Source of the DNA: Clostridiaceae bacterium
GTDB lineage: Bacteria; Bacillota; Clostridia; Oscillospirales; Acutalibacteraceae
DNA length: 10,080 nt
NCBI GenBank assembly: GCA_016303035.1
Contig: JAEDML010000034.1
Span: forward strand, 1 to 10,080
Direction: 5' to 3'
The translations under genes were made by a program, and so were the position numbers. Below the pieces are notes generated by a model, which saw only the letters and a list, made by a program, of their open reading frames with translations, made no database searches and was not told the DNA's origin. Positions 5,711-10,080 of the stretch are shown piece after piece. Position 1 is the stretch's first letter. Each line of letters opens with the position of its first letter.

Positions 5711-6442
5711 ATGGGCAGGGTATTAGCCGTTACCTCCGGAAAAGGCGGAGTAGGAAAATCCACGGTAAGCGTGGGTCTCGCAGCGGCGTTCTGCAAAAAG
5801 GGTGAGCGCGTTTTACTCGTCGATATGGACGAGGGACTGCGCTGTCTTGACTTAATGCTCGGCACCGACAGCTCTACCGTTTTCGACCTTGCCGATATTC
5901 TTGCCGGCAAGGAGATAGCCGACGCGGTCTACCCCGTAAAATGCATAAAAGGCGCTTATCTTATACCGGCTCCCTCCGATTTCGGGAGGATTGATGTATT
6001 TTCCCTTACGGGATTTGCAAAAAGCGTGCGTGAGGATTACGATACCGTAATTTTCGACTTTCCCGCAGGTATTGATTTTACTCTTTACACCGCTATGCCC
6101 AAGGACACGGTATTTTTAACCGTGGCGGTACCGGAGCCCGTCTCAATAAGGGATGCGGCGGCGGCAGGCGCAAAGCTTGCAAACTTAAGTTTTTCGGCGC
6201 GCCTTGTTATAAATCGTTTTGAGTATAAGGCGATGCGCTGCGGCAAATGCCGAAATATCGACGAAATGATTGACCTTTCTTGTATCCGTCTTGTCGGGGT
6301 AGTGCCCGAAAGCGGGGCGCTTAAACGCTTTTCGGTTATGCACAGACTGCCCGAAAGAAGCCGCGCCTTTAAGGCGTTTAAAAGAATAACTTCAAGGCTC
6401 TGCGGTCAAAGCGCAGTGCTTCCTAAACCTAAAAAAATATAA
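5711..6442 (+). CDS. MinD/ParA-family ATPase
   Basis: A 243-residue deviant-Walker P-loop ATPase of the MinD/ParA group, which act as ATP-driven dimers that position or regulate other proteins, often at the membrane. SGKGGVGKST (9-18) carries the signature Lys11 and the P-loop Lys16. LLVDMDEGLRCLDLMLG (35-51) is close to MinD's DADxGLRNLDLxLG, and FDFPAGID (115-122) is the Walker B region. It is shorter than typical MinD. It has a CGKC pair (178-181) that I do not associate with MinD, and the basic C-terminal stretch RAFKAFKRITSRLCG (218-232) might be an amphipathic membrane helix. The gene heads an operon (promoter 5639-5667; GAAAGGG about 8 bases before ATG) with an MgsA-family gene and hisS. 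There is no MinC or MinE here, so calling it minD would be unsafe. Partner unknown. Confidence 0.85.
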   Translation: MGRVLAVTSGKGGVGKSTVSVGLAAAFCKKGERVLLVDMDEGLRCLDLMLGTDSSTVFDLADILAGKEIADAVYPVKCIKGAYLIPAPSDFGRIDVFSLTGFAKSVREDYDTVIFDFPAGIDFTLYTAMPKDTVFLTVAVPEPVSIRDAAAAGAKLANLSFSARLVINRFEYKAMRCGKCRNIDEMIDLSCIRLVGVVPESGALKRFSVMHRLPERSRAFKAFKRITSRLCGQSAVLPKPKKI

Positions 6443-6456
6443 AGGAGATTTTTAAT

Positions 6457-6861
6457 ATGACGATTGCTTTAATTGCACATGACGCTAAAAAAGAACTCAT
6501 GGTACAGTTTTGTATAGCCTACTGCGGAATTTTAAGCCGCTATAATCTTGTTGCGACGGGTGCCACGGGCAAAACCGTTTCGGAGGCGACAGGCCTTGAA
6601 ATCGCACGCTTTTTGGGCGGCTCTCAGGGCGGCGCACAGCAGATAGCCTCGCGCATAGGCTGTGACGAAATAGATCTCCTGCTTCTGTTCCGCGATCCGC
6701 TTAATCCGAAGCCCAACGAGCCGGACGAGCGTGCGCTTCTCCGACTTTGCGATGTGCATAACATACCCGTTGCCACAAATATCGCAACCGCCGAAATGCT
6801 TATACACGGGCTTGAGCGCGGCGATCTTGATTGGCGCGAAATTGTAAAAAATCATAATTAA
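6457..6861 (+). CDS. mgsA: Methylglyoxal synthase family protein with substituted active site
   Basis: A 134-residue protein that aligns end to end with MgsA, which turns dihydroxyacetone phosphate into methylglyoxal and phosphate. Recognisable motifs: ALIAHDAKK (4-12), ATGATG (33-38), FRDPL (78-82), EPDERALLRLCDV (88-100) and IPVATNIATAE (103-113). By recalled alignment to E. coli MgsA with an offset of 11, His19, Asp20, Lys23, Asp91 and Asp101 are kept (H8, D9, K12, D80, D90). The catalytic Asp71 is Ala60 (GGAQQ instead of GGDQQ) and His98 is Asn87. Thr47 and Ser65, near the phosphate site, are Ala36 and Gly54. The fold is clear; normal catalysis is doubtful. AAAGGAG (6441-6447) stands 9 bases before the ATG and overlaps the stop of the MinD-like gene. 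The symbol denotes family, not proven activity. Confidence 0.88.
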   Translation: MTIALIAHDAKKELMVQFCIAYCGILSRYNLVATGATGKTVSEATGLEIARFLGGSQGGAQQIASRIGCDEIDLLLLFRDPLNPKPNEPDERALLRLCDVHNIPVATNIATAEMLIHGLERGDLDWREIVKNHN

Positions 6862-6876
6862 GTTTTGGTGTTGTGA

Positions 6877-8184
6877 ATGTCAGAAATCAACCGTGCCGTA
6901 AAGGGCACAAACGATATATTGCCGGGGGAAAGCGGCGACTGGCAGTTTGTCGAGGGTAAAATGCTCGACACTGCGCGGCTTTACGGATTTGAAGAAATCC
7001 GTGTGCCGGTTTTTGAGCATACCGAGGTGTTCAGCCGCAGCGTGGGTGATACGACCGATGTTGTGCAAAAGGAAATGTACACCTTTGACGATAAGGGCGG
7101 CCGCTCTGTTACACTCCGTCCCGAATTTACCGCAGGGGTTGTAAGAAGCGCGATAGAGCACGGCCTTGTAAACGCCGCTCTGCCGGTAAAGGTTTGCTAT
7201 GTCGGCGGCTGTTACCGTTACGAAAAGCCGCAGGCAGGAAGACTGCGCGAATTTCATCAGTTCGGGGTTGAGTGTATAGGCGCCGCATCGCCTAATGCCG
7301 ATGCGGAGGTTATCGCCCTTGCAAGGCAGGTGCTTGATTCTATCGGTATAGACGACGCGTCACTCGAAATAAATTCCATAGGCTGTAAAAAATGCCGCGC
7401 CGAGTATTATAAGGCGCTTAAAGAATACTTTAAATCCCGAAGCGATGAGCTTTGCGATACATGTAAGGACAGGCTTGAGCGTAATCCTATGAGGATTCTT
7501 GACTGTAAGTCGCCTGTTTGCGGCGCGATAGCTGCCGATGCTCCTGCGGTGATTGACTATCTGTGCGACGATTGCCGCGAGCATTTTAACGGCGTTAAGG
7601 CAAATCTTGAAGCCGCAGGCATAAAGTATACCGTCAACCCGAAAATCGTAAGGGGTCTTGATTATTATTCAAGAACGGTGTTTGAGTTTGTTTCGGACAA
7701 GCTCGGAGCACAGTCAACGGTGTGCGGCGGCGGCAGATATGACGGACTAATCTCCCAAATGGGGGGACCCGAGCTTCCGGCTCTCGGCTTTGCTATGGGA
7801 ATAGAGCGCCTTATGCTGGTAATTAAAGCCAAGGGTGTTGCTCTTCCGTCTAAGGGCGGCTGCGAGCTTTATATTGCCGCTATCGGGCAAAAGGCTTCGC
7901 TTAAAGCCACCGAAATTTGCTCTGTTTTACGGGCGGACGGCTTCAGCGCTCAAACCGATATCTGCGCAAGGGGACTTAAGGCGCAGATGAAGTATGCCAA
8001 TAAGCTCGGCGCACGGTTTTCGGCGGTTTTGGGCGATGATGAGATTGAAAGCGGAAAAGCCCGCGTTAAGAATATGGCTACGGGCGAGGAAACCGAAATT
8101 TTACTTGATAATATTTCGGCAGAGCTTTTAAAGCTGATAAACAGTCAGGCTTTATCAGAGCTTACGGATTCGCTTTCCGAATAA
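6877..8184 (+). CDS. hisS: Histidine--tRNA ligase
   Basis: A cytosolic class II aminoacyl-tRNA synthetase that charges tRNA-His; 435 residues is normal. The N-terminus VKGTNDILPGES (8-19) is typical. Motif 2 lies around CYRYEKPQAGRLREFHQFG (112-130), the histidine-specific motif is RGLDYYSRTVFEF (259-271), and motif 3 is LGFAMGIERLML (303-314). A Cys-rich insertion (170-233, four CxxC-like pairs) is seen, from memory, in many Firmicutes HisRS. The anticodon-binding domain spans about 328-420. The gene begins 15 bases after the MgsA-family stop. A TGA stop sits directly before the ATG at 6877, so no longer form is possible in this frame. No good Shine-Dalgarno site precedes it, only GGTG, so translation may be coupled to the upstream gene. 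Confidence 0.96.
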   Translation: MSEINRAVKGTNDILPGESGDWQFVEGKMLDTARLYGFEEIRVPVFEHTEVFSRSVGDTTDVVQKEMYTFDDKGGRSVTLRPEFTAGVVRSAIEHGLVNAALPVKVCYVGGCYRYEKPQAGRLREFHQFGVECIGAASPNADAEVIALARQVLDSIGIDDASLEINSIGCKKCRAEYYKALKEYFKSRSDELCDTCKDRLERNPMRILDCKSPVCGAIAADAPAVIDYLCDDCREHFNGVKANLEAAGIKYTVNPKIVRGLDYYSRTVFEFVSDKLGAQSTVCGGGRYDGLISQMGGPELPALGFAMGIERLMLVIKAKGVALPSKGGCELYIAAIGQKASLKATEICSVLRADGFSAQTDICARGLKAQMKYANKLGARFSAVLGDDEIESGKARVKNMATGEETEILLDNISAELLKLINSQALSELTDSLSE

Positions 8185-8199
8185 TAAATAACAGCGTTT

Positions 8200-8226
8200 T
8201 GTCATTCCGCATATTGCGGAATGACA
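8200..8226. terminator. Perfect 12-bp hairpin between hisS and aspS
   Basis: TGTCATTCCGCA (8200-8211) and TGCGGAATGACA (8215-8226) pair perfectly around TAT. The plus-strand sequence after it is TTTAAACTTTTATT, a weak T tract. On the minus side the stem is followed by AAAACGCTG, which has no T tract. It may end or attenuate hisS transcription, or simply separate two genes of one transcript. No clear promoter for aspS is visible after it. Confidence 0.6.
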
Positions 8227-8256
8227 TTTAAACTTTTATTAAGAGGGTGTTTCTTC

Positions 8257-10041
8257 TTGAAACTTGACAGAATGGACGGTATGAAGCGTACCGATTACTG
8301 CGGAACGCTTACAAAAAATGATATAGGCAGAGAAATTGTCGTCTGCGGCTGGGTACAGCGTCAGCGCGACCTCGGCGGTCTTATATTCATAGATTTACGC
8401 GACCGCACGGGTATAGTTCAGCTTGCGTTTGACGAAAACACCGAAAAGGAAATTTTTGAAAAGGCGGCTTCAATTCGCAGTGAATTTGTCGTAATGGCTA
8501 AGGGAAAAGTGCGTATGCGCTCCTCTGTTAACCGCGAAATCCCCACGGGGGATATTGAGGTTGAGGTAAACTGCCTTAAAATTCTCGGCCGCGCCGAAAC
8601 TCCCCCCTTTGAAATACTTGACGATACCGGCGCTAAGGAGGAGCTTCGCCTTAAATACCGCTATCTTGATTTAAGAAGACCTGCGCTTCAGGAAAACATA
8701 ATCACACGCCATAAAATCGCCAAGGTTACGCGCGATTATTTTGATGAAAACGGTTTTATAGAGATTGAAACCCCGACCATGATAAAGTCAACGCCCGAGG
8801 GCGCGAGGGATTATCTTGTGCCGTCAAGGGTGCATAAGGGTAAGTTCTTCGCCCTGCCGCAGTCACCGCAGATGTATAAACAGCTGCTTATGCTTTCGGG
8901 GTTTGACAGATATATTCAGCTTGCGCGCTGTTACCGTGACGAGGATCTGCGCGCCGACCGCCAGCCTGAATTTACACAGATTGACCTTGAGATGTCCTTT
9001 GTTGAAACGGAAGATATTTTTGCGATTGCCGAGGGGTATATGAAACGCCTGTTTAAGGAAATAAAGGGCGTTGATATCAAAACTCCGCTGCCGAGACTTA
9101 AATATAACGACGCTATGAATCTTTACGGCTCCGATAAGCCCGACACCCGTTTTGATATGACTATCAAGGATATTTCGGAGATTGTAAAAAACAGCGGCTT
9201 CGGCGTTTTTGCCGATACGGTTAAAAACGGCGGAACAGTAAGGGCAATCACCGCCAAAAATGCCGCCGGTGTTTATACCCGCAAGGAGATTGACAAGCTG
9301 ACAGAGGAAGCCAAGGGAATAGGCGCAAAGGGGCTTGCCTTTATCCGATGGAATGACGATGAGCCGACCTGCTCCTTTGCAAAATTCCTAACCGAGGCGG
9401 AATTTAAGGCGGTAATTGAAGCCGTGGGCGCCGAAAAGGGCGATGTGGTACTTATTGTCGCCGATAAAAAGAGCGTTGCACTGCCTGTACTCGGTGCGCT
9501 CCGCCTTACCGTTGCGCGCAGGCTTGATATTATACCCGATAAGTACAATTTACTTTGGATAACCGAATTCCCGTTCTTTGAGTATAACGAGGAAACCGGT
9601 AATTGGGACGCTATGCACCACCCCTTTACCGCACCGCTTGACGAATGTGTGCAGTATCTTGACACCGCTCCCGAAAAGGTTTACGCAAAGGCGTATGACC
9701 TTGTGCTTAACGGAATTGAGCTTTCAAGCGGCTCGATAAGAATCACCGACCCCGAGCTTCAGGACAGGATGTTTAAGGCGCTGGGACTAAGTGCAGAGGA
9801 GGCGCAGGAAAAGTTCGGCTTCCTTGTAAATGCCTTTAAATACGGCGCTCCGCCGCACGGCGGTATGGGCATAGGGCTTGACCGTCTTACCATGCTGCTT
9901 ACCGGCAGTGATTCGATAAGAGATGTTATCGCCTTCCCCAAGGTTGCAAATTCGGGCGAGCTGATGTCGGGCGCACCTGCCGAGGTGGATATAAGTCAGC
10001 TTAACGATTTAAGTATTGCCGTTACCGAAAAAGAAGAATAA
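8257..10041 (+). CDS. aspS: Aspartate--tRNA ligase (probable TTG start)
   Basis: A cytosolic class IIb synthetase that charges tRNA-Asp. I choose TTG at 8257 because AAGAGGG (8241-8247) stands 9 bases before it. The ATG at 8221 lies in the 3' arm of the 8200-8226 hairpin and has no RBS. ATGs at 8272 and 8281 are alternatives with weak RBS. The TTG form has 594 residues, the usual bacterial length. Domains: N-terminal OB fold (about 25-105, with GWVQRQRDLGGLIFIDLRDR); LKYRYLDLRR (132-141); STPEGARDYLVPSR (178-191); QSPQMYKQLLM (202-212); motif 2 region RYIQLARCYRDEDLRADRQ (218-236); the bacterial insertion domain (about 295-410); and motif 3 GGMGIGLDRLTMLL (535-548). Discriminating or non-discriminating behaviour toward tRNA-Asn cannot be told here. 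A nearby asnB gives an independent route to asparagine. Confidence 0.96.
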   Translation: MKLDRMDGMKRTDYCGTLTKNDIGREIVVCGWVQRQRDLGGLIFIDLRDRTGIVQLAFDENTEKEIFEKAASIRSEFVVMAKGKVRMRSSVNREIPTGDIEVEVNCLKILGRAETPPFEILDDTGAKEELRLKYRYLDLRRPALQENIITRHKIAKVTRDYFDENGFIEIETPTMIKSTPEGARDYLVPSRVHKGKFFALPQSPQMYKQLLMLSGFDRYIQLARCYRDEDLRADRQPEFTQIDLEMSFVETEDIFAIAEGYMKRLFKEIKGVDIKTPLPRLKYNDAMNLYGSDKPDTRFDMTIKDISEIVKNSGFGVFADTVKNGGTVRAITAKNAAGVYTRKEIDKLTEEAKGIGAKGLAFIRWNDDEPTCSFAKFLTEAEFKAVIEAVGAEKGDVVLIVADKKSVALPVLGALRLTVARRLDIIPDKYNLLWITEFPFFEYNEETGNWDAMHHPFTAPLDECVQYLDTAPEKVYAKAYDLVLNGIELSSGSIRITDPELQDRMFKALGLSAEEAQEKFGFLVNAFKYGAPPHGGMGIGLDRLTMLLTGSDSIRDVIAFPKVANSGELMSGAPAEVDISQLNDLSIAVTEKEE

Positions 10042-10048
10042 AACAAAG

Positions 10049-10080
10049 CCGGATTTTCCGAAACAAAACGGAAAATCCGG
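10049..10080 (+). terminator. Terminator after aspS, cut by the window edge
   Basis: CCGGATTTTCCG (10049-10060) and CGGAAAATCCGG (10069-10080) pair perfectly over 12 bp around AAACAAAA. It starts 7 bases after the aspS stop. The expected T run would lie just beyond the right edge, so the call rests on the stem and its position. Confidence 0.75.

Noticed and set aside
7380..7580. Cysteine-rich stretch in HisRS as an unusual metal-binding insertion
   Set aside because: From memory this Cys-rich region is present in many Firmicutes HisRS, so it is not special to this copy.
8221..8256. N-terminal 12-residue extension of AspRS from ATG 8221
   Set aside because: It overlaps the hairpin, has no RBS and encodes a hydrophobic stretch not expected before the AspRS OB fold.

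Overview
The window looks like low-to-mid GC Firmicutes DNA, most likely a gut-type clostridium (Oscillospiraceae/Ruminococcaceae-like). The basis is strong AAGGAG-type ribosome binding sites, TTGACA/TATAAT-type promoters, a TnpX-like large serine recombinase, and clostridial-looking AsnB, Gx-transporter, MgsA and HisRS sequences. The lineage is an inference; no marker gene fixes it.

Layout. (1) 1-1167: 3' end of a large serine recombinase, cut by the left edge, with a small overlapping ORF. This is probably the right end of an integrated mobile element. (2) 1170-1445: a TA-flanked, non-coding, MITE-like element with 27-bp terminal inverted repeats and an elaborate, nearly two-fold symmetric fold. 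An imperfect palindrome (1446-1489) follows. (3) 1499-2854: a consensus promoter, an attenuator leader with mutually exclusive pairings and a T-box-like 3' core, the branched-chain aminotransferase gene ilvE, and a bidirectional terminator. (4) 2886-5581, minus strand: a promoter, a Gx-transporter-family membrane protein, glutamine-dependent asparagine synthetase (asnB), and a 59-residue glycine-rich protein. The ribosome binding site of the last lies inside the asnB terminator hairpin. (5) 5639-10080, plus strand: a promoter, a MinD-like ATPase, an MgsA-family protein, hisS, aspS (probable TTG start) and a terminator cut by the right edge.

The core genes concern amino acid supply and tRNA charging: ilvE for branched-chain amino acids, asnB for Asp to Asn, hisS and aspS for charging. 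The points most worth a second look are the MgsA homolog, which lacks the residue equivalent to the catalytic Asp71 of E. coli (and several others) and sits behind a MinD-like ATPase with no MinC or MinE; the structured MITE-like element; the ilvE attenuator; and the terminator/RBS overlap in front of the 59-residue ORF. I found no CRISPR array, tRNA or rRNA gene.
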